Shown in pieces: positions 54,787 through 63,728 of a DNA stretch of 64,000 nucleotides. This DNA comes from Thioclava sp. SK-1 (GTDB lineage: Bacteria > Pseudomonadota > Alphaproteobacteria > Rhodobacterales > Rhodobacteraceae), in contig NZ_MDHA01000069.1 in NCBI RefSeq assembly GCF_001705665.1, positions 62,001 through 126,000 on the forward strand, given 5' to 3'. The first letter of the stretch is position 1. The number at the start of each line of letters is the position of its first letter. Under the pieces are notes generated by a model. It saw only the letters and a program-made list of their open reading frames with translations. It did no database searches and was not told where the DNA came from. The translations under genes were made by a program, and so were the position numbers.

Positions 54787-55347
54787 TCAACAGCCGCGCA
54801 AAAGTGCGGCAACACCAGTGCGGGCGATATTGACCAACCCCAAAGGGCGCATCAGATCGGCAAAAGCATCGATTTTATCCGGCGTGCCGGTCAGTTCGAA
54901 TACAAAGCTTTCCAAGGTGGAATCGACGACACTGGCGCGGAAAATTTCGGCCAGACGCAAAGATTCAATGCGTTTCTCACCCGAGGATTTCACCTTCAGC
55001 AACGCCAATTCGCGCTCTACTGCAGGGCCGGTGCGGGTCAGGTCGATCACGTCATGAACCGGAACAATACGGCCCAGCTGCGCGCGGATCTGGTCAATCA
55101 CCTCTTCTGTGCCGCGCGTCACAATGGTGATACGCGACCGCTTCCCCTCATGATCGATTTCGGCAACCGTCAGACTGTCGATATTATAACCGCGGCCCGA
55201 AAACAGACCGATCACGCGCGCCAGAACGCCGGCCTCGTTATCGACCAGAACGGCAAGCGTGTGGCTGGCGACACCTTGCGCGTGGTAATCGCGCAGGTCA
55301 TAGGCGGAATGCGAAGTGGAGCCTTGTTTGATGTTCAGAGCGGCCAT
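54787..55347 (-). CDS. ilvH: Acetolactate synthase small (regulatory) subunit
   Basis: 186 residues from ATG 55347 with GGGAG upstream. N-terminal ACT domain (SHTLAVLVDNEAGVLARVIGLFSGRGYNIDSL), which binds valine for feedback inhibition, and a C-terminal ALS-activating domain ending in ARTGVAALLRG. Second gene of the ilvI-ilvH operon, gap of 136 bases. Works with IlvI as the first committed enzyme of branched-chain amino acid synthesis. Confidence 0.97.
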   Translation of the reverse strand: MAALNIKQGSTSHSAYDLRDYHAQGVASHTLAVLVDNEAGVLARVIGLFSGRGYNIDSLTVAEIDHEGKRSRITIVTRGTEEVIDQIRAQLGRIVPVHDVIDLTRTGPAVERELALLKVKSSGEKRIESLRLAEIFRASVVDSTLESFVFELTGTPDKIDAFADLMRPLGLVNIARTGVAALLRGC

Positions 55348-55483
55348 CTGCCTATCTCCCTTTGAACGTTGGTCGCGGTCGACCAATGGAAATCTATGTG
55401 GCGAAAGCGCGCCCTTGGCGGCATTTAGCCCCCTGCGGGCGCGGGGCACGCGACAGCAGATGCTGCCACGGCCCAAAGGCGCA

Positions 55484-57229
55484 TCACACCAGCGTCGCGC
55501 CTTCTTTGAAGGCATCGGCATCCGCCGCGAGCAACATTTCATTATGCGGCTTGCCTGACGGGATCATCGGGAAGCAGTTTTCATGTTTTTCAACCCGGCA
55601 ATCGAACAAAACGGGGCCATCATAATTGATCATTTCCATGATCGCATCATCCAGATCCGCCGGATCCGTGCACAAGATCCCTTTCCAGCCAAAGCTTTCG
55701 GCCAGTTTCACGAAATCAGGCAAGCTTTCTGACCAGCTGTGGGAATACCGTTCCCCATGCAGCAATTCTTGCCACTGGCGCACCATGCCAAGGCGCTCAT
55801 TGTTCAAGATGAACTGTTTCACCGGCAAACGGAATTGCGTGGCCGTTCCCAGCTCTTGCATATTCATAAGCCACGAAGCCTCACCGGCGACATTGATCAC
55901 CAGCGCATCCGGGTGGGCCACCTGCACGCCGATCGAGGCGGGGAAGCCATACCCCATCGTGCCCAACCCGCCCGAGGTCATCCACCGGTTGGGCGCGTCA
56001 AATTGCAGATATTGCGCGGCCCACATCTGGTGCTGACCTACCTCGGTCGTGATGTAGCGATCATGGTTTTTTGTCAGCGCTTCAAGCCGTTCCAAAGCAT
56101 ATTGTGGCTTAATCACCGTGTCGGACGAGGTATAGGCCAGGCAACGCACTGCACGCCATTCGTCAATCTGCGACATCCATGCCGCAACCTCTGCCGTGGC
56201 TGTCTTACGGCCGCGCGCCTTCCAGACCTTCAAAATATCTTCCAACACATGGCCCACATCGCCAATGATCGGCAAATCCACGCGGATGATTTTGTTGATC
56301 GACGACGGATCGATATCAATATGTGCCTTCACCGAACCTGGTGAGAAATCCGCCACCCGGCCCGTGATCCGGTCATCGAACCGTGCGCCGATATTGATCA
56401 TCAGATCGCAATCATGCATCGCAAGGTTTGCCTCATAGAGGCCATGCATCCCCAGCATCCCCAGCCAGGATTTCCCGGACGCCGGATAGGCACCAAGCCC
56501 CATTAATGTCGAAGTGATCGGGAAGCCGGTCGCATCGACCAATTCAGTCAACAGCTGACAGGCGCCCTTGCCAGAGTTGATAACCCCGCCGCCCGTGTAA
56601 AACACAGGCTTCTTTGCTGTTTCCATCAGCTCGACCAGTTTGGTGATCGCGTCGATATCGCCTTTCACCTTGGGCTGGTAATGGTTGGGTGTCATTGATT
56701 TCGGCGGCACATAGGTTCCGCTGGCAAATTGCACATCCTTGGGCAGGTCAATCAACACTGGGCCGGGCCGGCCTGTGGTCGCCACATGAAAGGCCTTATG
56801 CACGGTCTGGGCAACATCTTCAGCGTCACGCACCAGCCAGTTATGCTTAGTGCAAGGCCGGGTAATGCCCACGGTATCGGCCTCTTGGAAGCCGTCCGTA
56901 CCAATCATGAATGTCGGCACCTGCCCCGAAATCACCACCAGTGGGATACTGTCCAAAAGCGCATCGGTCAGACCCGTCACAGCATTCGTGGCGCCGGGGC
57001 CAGATGTCACCAGAACACAGCCCGGCTTACCGGTTGATCGGGCATAGCCTTCAGCCATATGAACCGCGGCTTGTTCATGGCGCACAAGGATATGGCGAAC
57101 GTCATTTTGTTGAAAAATTGCGTCATAGATCGGTAGGACAGCGCCGCCGGGGTAACCAAAAATTACTTCGACCCCGTGATCCTTTAGCGCCTGAACCACC
57201 ATTTCCGCGCCGGTCATCTGACGTGACAT
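55484..57229 (-). CDS. ilvI: Acetolactate synthase large (catalytic) subunit
   Basis: 581 residues from ATG 57229 (GGAGAAGG just before); ATG 57241 is an alternative. ThDP enzyme condensing pyruvate with pyruvate or 2-oxobutyrate. GYPGGAVLPIYDA at the start, catalytic Glu in RHEQAAVHMAEGYAR (about residue 50), FAD-region GLGAYPASGKSWLGMLGMHG, ThDP/Mg motif VAGEASWLMNMQEL with NNERLGMVRQWQE. In that motif the usual Gly-Asp-Gly/Gly-Asp-Ala reads G-E-A, a Glu for Asp replacement at the metal-binding position. Preceded by an attenuator (57319-57475). Confidence 0.96.
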   Translation of the reverse strand: MSRQMTGAEMVVQALKDHGVEVIFGYPGGAVLPIYDAIFQQNDVRHILVRHEQAAVHMAEGYARSTGKPGCVLVTSGPGATNAVTGLTDALLDSIPLVVISGQVPTFMIGTDGFQEADTVGITRPCTKHNWLVRDAEDVAQTVHKAFHVATTGRPGPVLIDLPKDVQFASGTYVPPKSMTPNHYQPKVKGDIDAITKLVELMETAKKPVFYTGGGVINSGKGACQLLTELVDATGFPITSTLMGLGAYPASGKSWLGMLGMHGLYEANLAMHDCDLMINIGARFDDRITGRVADFSPGSVKAHIDIDPSSINKIIRVDLPIIGDVGHVLEDILKVWKARGRKTATAEVAAWMSQIDEWRAVRCLAYTSSDTVIKPQYALERLEALTKNHDRYITTEVGQHQMWAAQYLQFDAPNRWMTSGGLGTMGYGFPASIGVQVAHPDALVINVAGEASWLMNMQELGTATQFRLPVKQFILNNERLGMVRQWQELLHGERYSHSWSESLPDFVKLAESFGWKGILCTDPADLDDAIMEMINYDGPVLFDCRVEKHENCFPMIPSGKPHNEMLLAADADAFKEGATLV

Positions 57230-57318
57230 CGCCTTCTCCATCCAACCGCCCCCACCGGGGCCTATCCATTCATCCGCAGCGATATGGCTGTGATGCCTCA
57301 GGCGCAAGCGCCGATAAG

Positions 57319-57342
57319 AAAAAACCCCCGACAAAGCGGGGG
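57319..57342 (-). terminator. ilvIH attenuator (intrinsic terminator in leader)
   Basis: On the minus strand CCCCCG-CTTTGT-CGGGGG followed by TTTTTT, located between the leader peptide and ilvI, 90 bases before the ilvI start. An alternative pairing between 57377-57385 (GCGCGTGGG) and 57342-57350 (CCCATGCGC) would touch the base of this stem and could act as antiterminator. Confidence 0.8.
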
Positions 57343-57369
57343 CGCATGGGAACCATCATGGTCAAACCG

Positions 57370-57417
57370 TTACCGGCCCACGCGCATCCTTTCGACTACG
57401 ACAAGAAGCGAGATCAT
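57370..57417 (-). CDS. ilv leader peptide
   Basis: 15-codon ORF reading MISLLVVVERMRVGR with six of the first eight codons Ile, Leu, Leu, Val, Val, Val. AAAGGA (57424-57429) sits six bases before the ATG; an ATG two codons earlier (57421-57423) is too close to it. Ends 28 bases before the terminator stem. This is the classic leader peptide of a branched-chain attenuator: ribosome stalling at Ile/Leu/Val codons would favour the antiterminator. Confidence 0.8.
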   Translation of the reverse strand: MISLLVVVERMRVGR

Positions 57418-57446
57418 CGCCATTCCTTTCAACTGCATTCGGCGAG

Positions 57447-57475
57447 ACATTATGTGCCCAAAGCGAGGGCGTCAA
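57447..57475 (-). promoter_or_regulatory. Promoter of the ilvIH operon
   Basis: On the minus strand TTGACG (57470-57475) and a -10 overlapping CATAATGT (57447-57454), spacing 15-17. Start of transcription would be near 57440, just before the leader peptide. Confidence 0.55.
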
Positions 57476-57916
57476 CGTCAAAACGACACCGAAAGTAACA
57501 TCAAAGGCCAAAAATCTTTCCCATTGTTGCTATAGATTTGCGGTTTTTGAAATTAAAATCCTGCCGGTGGCGATTCTCACGAACGTCCTTACGAGTCGCC
57601 GCACGCGCCGTGCCGCCACATATATGAATGAAACGCGACCCTGCATCCGCTCGCAGCCATGACGGAGAGGCAAAACCGACATGATCTAGCGATCACCCGT
57701 GTGAATGGTCTTTCCAAACTGGTGAAGAACGCGCTATTTGCATCCAGCTTCGCGCTTTTGCCCCGCACCAAGCTGCGTCCTGCAAAAACCCTGTGAAATT
57801 GGTCACTCCAGATCACCAAAGGCGGGATTTTCGTTGACCTGTTGGGGAGGCTCGGCCAATGAATGATAACCCCCACAACCTGAGTTGTTGGGTCCGAAAG
57901 GTTCAGGGAGGAACAT
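57476..57916. other. Intergenic region between the ilv promoter and dctQ
   Basis: About 440 bases without a supported gene. It should hold the dctQ promoter. A 45-codon plus-strand frame at 57659-57796 lacks a good ribosome-binding site. No solute-binding-protein gene (dctP) is present. A hairpin-forming CAACCTGAGTTG at 57880-57891 precedes the dctQ Shine-Dalgarno. Confidence 0.5.
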
Positions 57917-58486
57917 ATGGGCGGCTTGCTGGCCCTTGCGCGGGGGATTGACCGCGTCAACACTTTCATCGGAAAAGCCGTCTCTTGGCTCATCTTGCTC
58001 GCGATTTTGGTCAGTGCGGTCAACGCGACGATCCGCAAGGTCTTTAGCATTTCGTCTAACGCATGGTTGGAGCTACAATGGTATCTGTATGGTGCCGCGT
58101 TCTTATTGGCTGCGGCCTATACGCTGAAACAGAACGAACATATCCGTATTGATATTGTCTATGGGGCGTTTTCGCGCCGGGTGCAGCATTGGATTGATCT
58201 GATCGGTCATCTGCTGTTCTTGATGCCGTTCCTGACGCTGATGCTGTATCTGCTGTATCCCTATGTCATGCGCTCTGTCGCGTCGGGTGAAGTATCAACC
58301 AATGCGGGCGGGCTGATCCTTTGGCCGGCCAAGGCGCTGCTTTTGGCAGGGTTCACGCTGCTATATGCACAGGGTATTTCAGAGATCATCAAGAAGATCG
58401 CTGTAATGCGCGGCCTGATCGAGGACCCCTTCCCCAGCGTTGGCCCGCATGGGGCGGATCCGATCGTGAAAGAGGAGGCGCTGTAA
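57917..58486 (+). CDS. dctQ: TRAP transporter small membrane subunit
   Basis: 189 residues, GGGAGG upstream. Four membrane helices (AVSWLILLAILVSAVNATIR, WYLYGAAFLLAAAYTLK, LIGHLLFLMPFLTLMLYLLYP, LILWPAKALLLAGFTLLYAQ); NEHIRIDIVYG is the DctQ signature. Partner of the large subunit, one base after it (start at 58488). Substrate-binding subunit missing locally; substrate is probably an organic acid, not determined. Confidence 0.92.
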   Translation: MGGLLALARGIDRVNTFIGKAVSWLILLAILVSAVNATIRKVFSISSNAWLELQWYLYGAAFLLAAAYTLKQNEHIRIDIVYGAFSRRVQHWIDLIGHLLFLMPFLTLMLYLLYPYVMRSVASGEVSTNAGGLILWPAKALLLAGFTLLYAQGISEIIKKIAVMRGLIEDPFPSVGPHGADPIVKEEAL

Positions 58487-58487
58487 G

Positions 58488-60296
58488 ATGATCATGGAGC
58501 TTATCGCGCAGAACATGGCGCCCATCATGTTCATCTCGCTGATTGCGTTTCTCCTTCTGGGCTATCCGGTAGCGTTCTCGCTGGCGGCGAATGGTCTGTT
58601 GTTCTTTATCATCGGGGTCGAGCTGGCGCCATTGTCCGAAGGTGCCATCCATCTAAGCTGGCCGCTGTTGAACGCGCTGCCGGAACGATTCTGGGGCGTC
58701 TTATCCAATGAGACATTGCTCGCAATCCCGTTCTTTACCTTCATGGGGATCGTGTTGGAGAAATCCGGCATGGCCGAGGATTTGCTGGACACCATCGGCC
58801 AATTGTTTGGCCCGGTCCGTGGTGGTCTGGCCTATGCGGTGATTATCGTAGGGGCGCTGTTGGCGGCGACCACCGGCGTGGTTGCAGCATCCGTGATTGC
58901 GATGGGCCTTATTTCCCTGCCGATCATGCTGCGCTACGGCTATGACCGCAGGGTGGCCTCGGGGGTGATTGCGGCCTCGGGCACCTTGGCGCAGATCATC
59001 CCACCATCGCTGGTCTTGATCGTTCTGGCCGACCAGCTGGGCCGATCCGTAGGCGATATGTATAAAGGCGCGCTGATCCCGGGCATGGTTTTGACGGGGA
59101 TTTATCTGGGCTATGTTGCCGTGATGTCCATCATCCGACCCAAGTCAATGCCCGCCCTACCGGTTGAGGCGCGCACGCTTGGCTCTGGCGTCACCTCGCT
59201 ATTTGTGGTGCTGGCTGCGGGTATCGCGCTGTTCTTCGCCATGGATCGCTATCTGGCCGCCAATCACGACCCTAATGATGCGGGCATCTTGGCTGCCGTG
59301 ATCGCGGTTCTGGTCGTCTATGGCGTCGCCGCTGCCGATAAGATGTTCAAAATCAATTTGATGAGCCGCCTTGGCCAACAAGTTGTCATCGTATTGATCC
59401 CGCCGTTGGCGCTGATCTTTCTGGTGCTGGGCACGATCTTTCTTGGCGTTGCGACCCCGACCGAAGGCGGTGCGATGGGGGCAGTGGGTGCGCTGATCCT
59501 GTCGGCGATGAAAGGACGGCTGAACCTTGGCGTTGTCAAAGACGCTTTGGCTGCAACCACCCGCCTGTCGGCCTTTGTTATGTTCATCTTGATCGGTGCG
59601 CGAGTGTTCTCGTTGACCTTCTACGGCGTGAACGGGCATCTGTGGGTGGAGCATCTGCTGACCTCGCTGCCCGGCGGGCAGACCGGCTTCTTGATCGTCG
59701 TGTCGATTTTGGTGTTCTTCCTTGCCTTCTTCCTGGATTTCTTTGAGCTGGCCTTCATCATCGTTCCGCTTCTGGCCCCTGCGGCCGAGGCAATGGGCAT
59801 TGATCTGATCTGGTTCGGCGTGATCCTGGGGGTGAATATGCAGACATCCTTTATGCACCCGCCCTTCGGGTTCGCGCTGTTCTTCTTGCGATCTGTCGCG
59901 CCCAAAGTGCCTTATCTGGATAAGGTCACCGGCAAGCTGACGGATCCGGTCAAAACATCGCAGATCTATTGGGGCGCCGTGCCATTCGTCTTCATCCAGA
60001 TTGCGATGATCGCAATTGTTATCACCTTTCCGGGAATGGTCATGCATTACAAAGGTCCGGCGATTGATCCGGCAACCATTGATATGCGCCTGCCCGACAT
60101 GCCCGGTTTGGGCGGAGGAATGGGCGGTGGCCTTGGTGGTGGTTTGGGCGGCGGCCTTGATGGCGGCATCCCGGGTCTGGGCGGCCTTACACCGCTGGGC
60201 GCCCCCAGCGGCAATCCTGTCACCCCCCCGCAGGGCGGCGATGCCAGCCTTGGCATCCCGGCCCCGCTTGGGCTGGGCGGTTTGAACGGCAACTAA
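58488..60296 (+). CDS. dctM: TRAP transporter large membrane subunit with glycine-rich tail
   Basis: 602 residues against the usual 430-ish for small DctM; this is the longer class (DUF1239-like/4TM insertion). FTFMGIVLEKSGMAEDLL and GALLAATTGVVAASVIAMG, LGVATPTEGGAMGAVGAL and FLDFFELAFIIVPLLAP are DctM signatures. The last ~65 residues after the final helix are a G-rich, P-rich stretch (MPGLGGGMGGGLGG, GGIPGLGGL, PLGLGGLNGN), unusual for this family. Shine-Dalgarno GAGGAGG. No DctP adjacent. Strong terminator follows. Confidence 0.93.
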   Translation: MIMELIAQNMAPIMFISLIAFLLLGYPVAFSLAANGLLFFIIGVELAPLSEGAIHLSWPLLNALPERFWGVLSNETLLAIPFFTFMGIVLEKSGMAEDLLDTIGQLFGPVRGGLAYAVIIVGALLAATTGVVAASVIAMGLISLPIMLRYGYDRRVASGVIAASGTLAQIIPPSLVLIVLADQLGRSVGDMYKGALIPGMVLTGIYLGYVAVMSIIRPKSMPALPVEARTLGSGVTSLFVVLAAGIALFFAMDRYLAANHDPNDAGILAAVIAVLVVYGVAAADKMFKINLMSRLGQQVVIVLIPPLALIFLVLGTIFLGVATPTEGGAMGAVGALILSAMKGRLNLGVVKDALAATTRLSAFVMFILIGARVFSLTFYGVNGHLWVEHLLTSLPGGQTGFLIVVSILVFFLAFFLDFFELAFIIVPLLAPAAEAMGIDLIWFGVILGVNMQTSFMHPPFGFALFFLRSVAPKVPYLDKVTGKLTDPVKTSQIYWGAVPFVFIQIAMIAIVITFPGMVMHYKGPAIDPATIDMRLPDMPGLGGGMGGGLGGGLGGGLDGGIPGLGGLTPLGAPSGNPVTPPQGGDASLGIPAPLGLGGLNGN

Positions 60297-60303
60297 AAAA
60301 ACC

Positions 60304-60344
60304 AACATAGAAACGGCGGCCCAATTGGCCGCCGTTTCTATGTT
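60304..60344 (+). terminator. Long hairpin terminator after dctM
   Basis: Perfect 18-bp stem (60304-60321 with 60327-60344), five-base loop. No T tail after it. Symmetric, so it may serve both strands against the converging lepA. Confidence 0.7.
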
Positions 60345-60372
60345 CTCAGTTCCATGATGCCATGTCGTTAGA

Positions 60373-60396
60373 AAAACCGCCCCGAAGGGCGGTTTT
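60373..60396 (-). terminator. Terminator of lepA
   Basis: AAAACCGCCC/GGGCGGTTTT stem with CGAA loop (tetraloop TTCG on minus), immediately after the lepA stop, with T-rich flank on the minus strand. Confidence 0.85.
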
Positions 60397-60398
60397 CT

Positions 60399-62198
60399 TT
60401 AATCGTCCATCTTCAGCGCCGCGATAAAGGCGGATTGCGGGATTTCAACTTTCCCGAATTGACGCATCTTCTTCTTACCGGCTTTTTGCTTTTCCAAAAG
60501 CTTCTTCTTTCGGGTCGCATCACCGCCATAACATTTCGCCGTCACGTCTTTGCGCATCGCGGACAGGGTTTCACGGGCAATCACCCGCCCCCCGATGGCC
60601 GCCTGAATTGGAATTTTGAACATATGCCGTGGGATCAGATCTTTGAGCTTTTCGCACATCACCCGGCCCCGGCTTTCAGCCCGATCACGGTGCACCATGA
60701 TCGACAACGCGTCCACCGGCTCGTCATTGACCAGGATCGACATCTTGACCAAAGCATCTTCACGATAGCCCGTAATCTGATAATCGAAAGAGGCATAACC
60801 TTTGGTTACAGATTTCAAACGGTCGTAGAAATCAAAAACCACCTCGGCCAATGGCAAATCATAAACAACCATCGCGCGGCTGCCCGCATAGGTCAGGTCT
60901 TCTTGAATACCACGACGGTCTTGGCACAGCTTCAGCACATCGCCCAGATACTCATCCGGCACAAGGATCGTCGCCTTGATCCGGGGCTCTTCGATGTGAT
61001 CAACATAGGTAAGGTCGGGCATATCGGCGGGGTTGTGCAAATCACGCACTTCACCGTCTTTCATATGTAGCTTGAACACAACGCTGGGCGCGGTGGTGAT
61101 CAAATCCAGATCATATTCGCGTTCCAAACGGTCGCGGATCACTTCCAGATGCAGCAGCCCAAGGAAACCACAGCGGAACCCAAAGCCAAGCGCGGCGGAT
61201 GTCTCCATCTCGGAACTGAATGACGCATCGTTCAACTGCAGCTTTTCAATCGCGTCGCGCAGATCTTCGAAGTCGTTCGCATCCACCGGAAACAGGCCGC
61301 AGAATACGACAGGCTGAGCAGGTTTGAACCCCGGCAGCGCCTTTTCACACCCCTTCTTCTCGGTCGTGATTGTGTCGCCCACACGGGTGTCACGCACCTG
61401 TTTGATCGACCCGGTCCAGATGCCGATTTCACCCGGCCCCAGTTCTGCGATATCAACCATCTTCGGCTTTAATACGGCCAGCTTATCGACACCGTAAACG
61501 GCGCCGGTCTGCATCATCTTAATCCGGTCGCCCTTGCGGATGACACCGTCAATCACCCGGATCATGACCACGACGCCCAAATAGGCGTCATACCAGCTGT
61601 CCACCAGCATCGCCTTTAACGGCGCGTCTCTGTCGCCTTTGGGCGCAGGCAAGCGGGTTACGATGGCTTCCAGCACATCGGGAATACCCAAACCAGATTT
61701 CGCTGAAATCAGCACCGCGTCCGAGGCGTCGATGCCGATCACATCTTCAATCTGCTCGGCCACGCGCACAGGGTCTGCCGCAGGCAGATCGACTTTGTTC
61801 AAAACCGGCACAATTTCATGATCGGCATCAATCGCCTGATACACGTTGGCCAGCGTCTGCGCCTCGACCCCTTGTGAGGCATCGACGACCAGCAGCGAAC
61901 CTTCGACCGCCTGCATGGACCGCGAGACTTCATAAGCGAAATCAACGTGACCGGGGGTATCGATCAGATTGAGGATATAGGTTTTTCCATCCTTTGCCGG
62001 ATATTCGATCCGAACCGAGTTGGCCTTGATCGTGATGCCGCGCTCGCGCTCGATATCCATCGAGTCGAGCATTTGCGCCTTCATGTCACGTTCGGCCACC
62101 GTCCCGGTGAGCTGAATCAGCCGGTCGGCGAGTGTCGATTTACCGTGGTCAATATGGGCCACGATGGAGAAGTTGCGGATGCGATCAAGGTCGGTCAT
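60399..62198 (-). CDS. lepA: Elongation factor 4 (LepA)
   Basis: 599 residues, the usual length, from ATG 62198; the frame extends to 62363 without support. GTPase domain: [14 protein letters not shown] (P-loop, residue about 10), [17 protein letters not shown] (G3), NKVDLP (G4), SAKSG (G5). C-terminal LepA-specific domain ends [16 protein letters not shown] ribosome-associated translational GTPase that helps initiation/back-translocation. Upstream Shine-Dalgarno is weak. Monocistronic. Confidence 0.97.
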   Translation of the reverse strand: MTDLDRIRNFSIVAHIDHGKSTLADRLIQLTGTVAERDMKAQMLDSMDIERERGITIKANSVRIEYPAKDGKTYILNLIDTPGHVDFAYEVSRSMQAVEGSLLVVDASQGVEAQTLANVYQAIDADHEIVPVLNKVDLPAADPVRVAEQIEDVIGIDASDAVLISAKSGLGIPDVLEAIVTRLPAPKGDRDAPLKAMLVDSWYDAYLGVVVMIRVIDGVIRKGDRIKMMQTGAVYGVDKLAVLKPKMVDIAELGPGEIGIWTGSIKQVRDTRVGDTITTEKKGCEKALPGFKPAQPVVFCGLFPVDANDFEDLRDAIEKLQLNDASFSSEMETSAALGFGFRCGFLGLLHLEVIRDRLEREYDLDLITTAPSVVFKLHMKDGEVRDLHNPADMPDLTYVDHIEEPRIKATILVPDEYLGDVLKLCQDRRGIQEDLTYAGSRAMVVYDLPLAEVVFDFYDRLKSVTKGYASFDYQITGYREDALVKMSILVNDEPVDALSIMVHRDRAESRGRVMCEKLKDLIPRHMFKIPIQAAIGGRVIARETLSAMRKDVTAKCYGGDATRKKKLLEKQKAGKKKMRQFGKVEIPQSAFIAALKMDD

Positions 62199-62429
62199 GC
62201 GCGCGATATATATGGGATTTGCAGAGCCGGGAAGAGGAATTCGCGCATAAGGATCGAAAGGCGTAAACACAGCAATGTCGCATATACGGCACCAGCGGCA
62301 CTTTGCCCCCTTCGCCCTTTTACGCAGGCTGGCACAATAAGAACATCGTGAACGCTGCTGCACGCCTCATGATCTTGCAATGTAAGGCAGCGCAGCGCAC
62401 ATAGGGAGCGTCCTTCAGGAGGTAGTTCC

Positions 62430-62618
62430 ATGTTCTTATCCGTTCCCGGCATGACCTGCGGCCATTGCAAGACTGCGGTCGAACAGGCGATCGAAGAAGT
62501 TGGCGGCAAAGCCAGCGTCAATTTAGAAGATCACGAGGTCGAAGTCAGCGGGCTTCCCGAATCGACCGTGCTGGCCGCACTGAAGGGCGCAGGCTATGAT
62601 GCCCAGGTGGTCGAATAA
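62430..62618 (+). CDS. Heavy-metal-associated protein, copper chaperone (CopZ-like)
   Basis: 62 residues with AGGAGG upstream. Single HMA domain: SVPGMTCGHCKTAVEQAIEE carries the GMTCxHC metal site; AALKGAGYDAQVV ends the ferredoxin-like fold. Should bind Cu(I) and pass it to a P-type ATPase, which is not in the window. Short, no signal peptide, cytoplasmic. Faces away from lepA with about 230 bases between. Confidence 0.93.
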   Translation: MFLSVPGMTCGHCKTAVEQAIEEVGGKASVNLEDHEVEVSGLPESTVLAALKGAGYDAQVVE

Positions 62619-62806
62619 CCCCACCCCCCGTGTTTGGTGGCGACGCCGCGCGAACCCCATAGCAGTAGTGGCATGCACAAGGCGAGGGCCACGCAATCGG
62701 CGGCAAGCCGCTGAATTGTTGAATGCGCGTTAGGAATTGATTAACCTTACCGCTTGAAAATGATGATGTCGGGCACGGACCCACATCGCGAACCCCGAGG
62801 CAGATT

Positions 62807-63112
62807 ATGACCAAGACCATCGTTGCAGCCGCAGCACTGACATTCGTAACATTGCTCGGCTCGACCGCTTATGCCGGCTCGATTGACCGGGCATGTAAGG
62901 CAGCGGGCCGGGCCGATACATCCGGGCTGTGTAGCTGCATCCAGCAGGTTGCCGACATGACCCTAAGTGGGCGCGACCAAAGCCGCGCCGCAAAATTCTT
63001 CCGCAACCCAGATGAAGCACAGCAGGTGCGTATGTCCGACCGCCCCTCGGATGAAGATTTCTGGAAGCGCTACAAGAATTTCGCAGATGCTGCGCAAGGA
63101 TATTGCAGCTGA
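62807..63112 (+). CDS. Small secreted conserved protein with four cysteines
   Basis: 101 residues. Signal peptide MTKTIVAAAALTFVTLLGSTAYA (cleavage about residue 23). Mature region has Cys at IDRACKAAG, GLCSCIQQ and YCS near the C-terminus, so two disulfides are possible. The sequence RAAKFFRNPDEAQQVRMSD is familiar as a conserved Rhodobacterales product sometimes labelled arginine transporter, a label I would not trust. Function unknown. Lone gene with GAGGCAG-type weak site. Confidence 0.75.
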   Translation: MTKTIVAAAALTFVTLLGSTAYAGSIDRACKAAGRADTSGLCSCIQQVADMTLSGRDQSRAAKFFRNPDEAQQVRMSDRPSDEDFWKRYKNFADAAQGYCS

Positions 63113-63130
63113 CCGCGTTTTTTCTTTAAT

Positions 63131-63150
63131 GCTGGCGCCTTTGCGCCAGC
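63131..63150 (+). terminator. Hairpin after the four-cysteine protein gene
   Basis: GCTGGCGC/GCGCCAGC stem with CTTT loop, 18 bases past the stop; no T tract downstream, so weak. Confidence 0.4.
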
Positions 63151-63251
63151 CATAACCGGCTTGGGCGGCATAGCCCTTAAAATCATCGCCGTCCGGTCTT
63201 GTCTTCGCCAGTGTTGTCTTAAACGCAGTGTTATTGCTCGCCTTACCCGGC

Positions 63252-63701
63252 CTATAGCCCGCCTTGCAATCGCTGCACCCAATGCCTGCTGCCCTTTTCG
63301 ATCAGCTGCAATGCCCCGGTAAAGTCGCGGCTGTAATACGGGTCAGGCACATCGGTAGTGCCAAGGCCCGGCGGCAAAAACATCTGCAGTTTGGCCTGTG
63401 ATGCCCCGCCCGCAAGCGCATTGGCATCGCGCAAATTCTGCCCATCCATAGCCAGGATCAAATCGAACCGCGCGAAATCCTCGCGCTGTAATTTCCGCGC
63501 GCGCAGCTGCGACAGGTCATAGCCACGCGCCGCAGCCGCCTGTTGCATTGGGGCATAAGGGGGCTCACCAACATGCCAGCCCCCCGTCCCGGCACTGTCC
63601 AATTGCACTGAAAGCCCCGCCTGCCCCGCAATTTTACGAAAAACGCCCTCAGCGGCAGGTGAGCGGCAAATATTGCCAAGACATAAGAATAAGATACGCA
63701 T
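63252..63701 (-). CDS. Low-molecular-weight protein-tyrosine phosphatase
   Basis: 149 residues, full length. Active-site loop CLGNICRSP near residue 7 (C-x5-R-S), general acid Asp in VPDPYYSRD near residue 120. Dephosphorylates phosphotyrosine or small aryl phosphates. No BY-kinase or polysaccharide genes nearby. Divergent from the sirtuin gene with 27 bases between, so promoters overlap. Confidence 0.94.
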   Translation of the reverse strand: MRILFLCLGNICRSPAAEGVFRKIAGQAGLSVQLDSAGTGGWHVGEPPYAPMQQAAAARGYDLSQLRARKLQREDFARFDLILAMDGQNLRDANALAGGASQAKLQMFLPPGLGTTDVPDPYYSRDFTGALQLIEKGSRHWVQRLQGGL

Positions 63702-63728
63702 ACCCTACACTTAACGCAGGAGGCACCA

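Noticed and set aside
57659-57796. 45-codon plus-strand ORF before dctQ
   Set aside because: No convincing Shine-Dalgarno and no family resemblance; overlaps an equally long open frame on the other strand.
59199-60308. 369-codon frame antisense to dctM
   Set aside because: Shadow of dctM; His/Gln-rich composition is the complement of a membrane protein frame.
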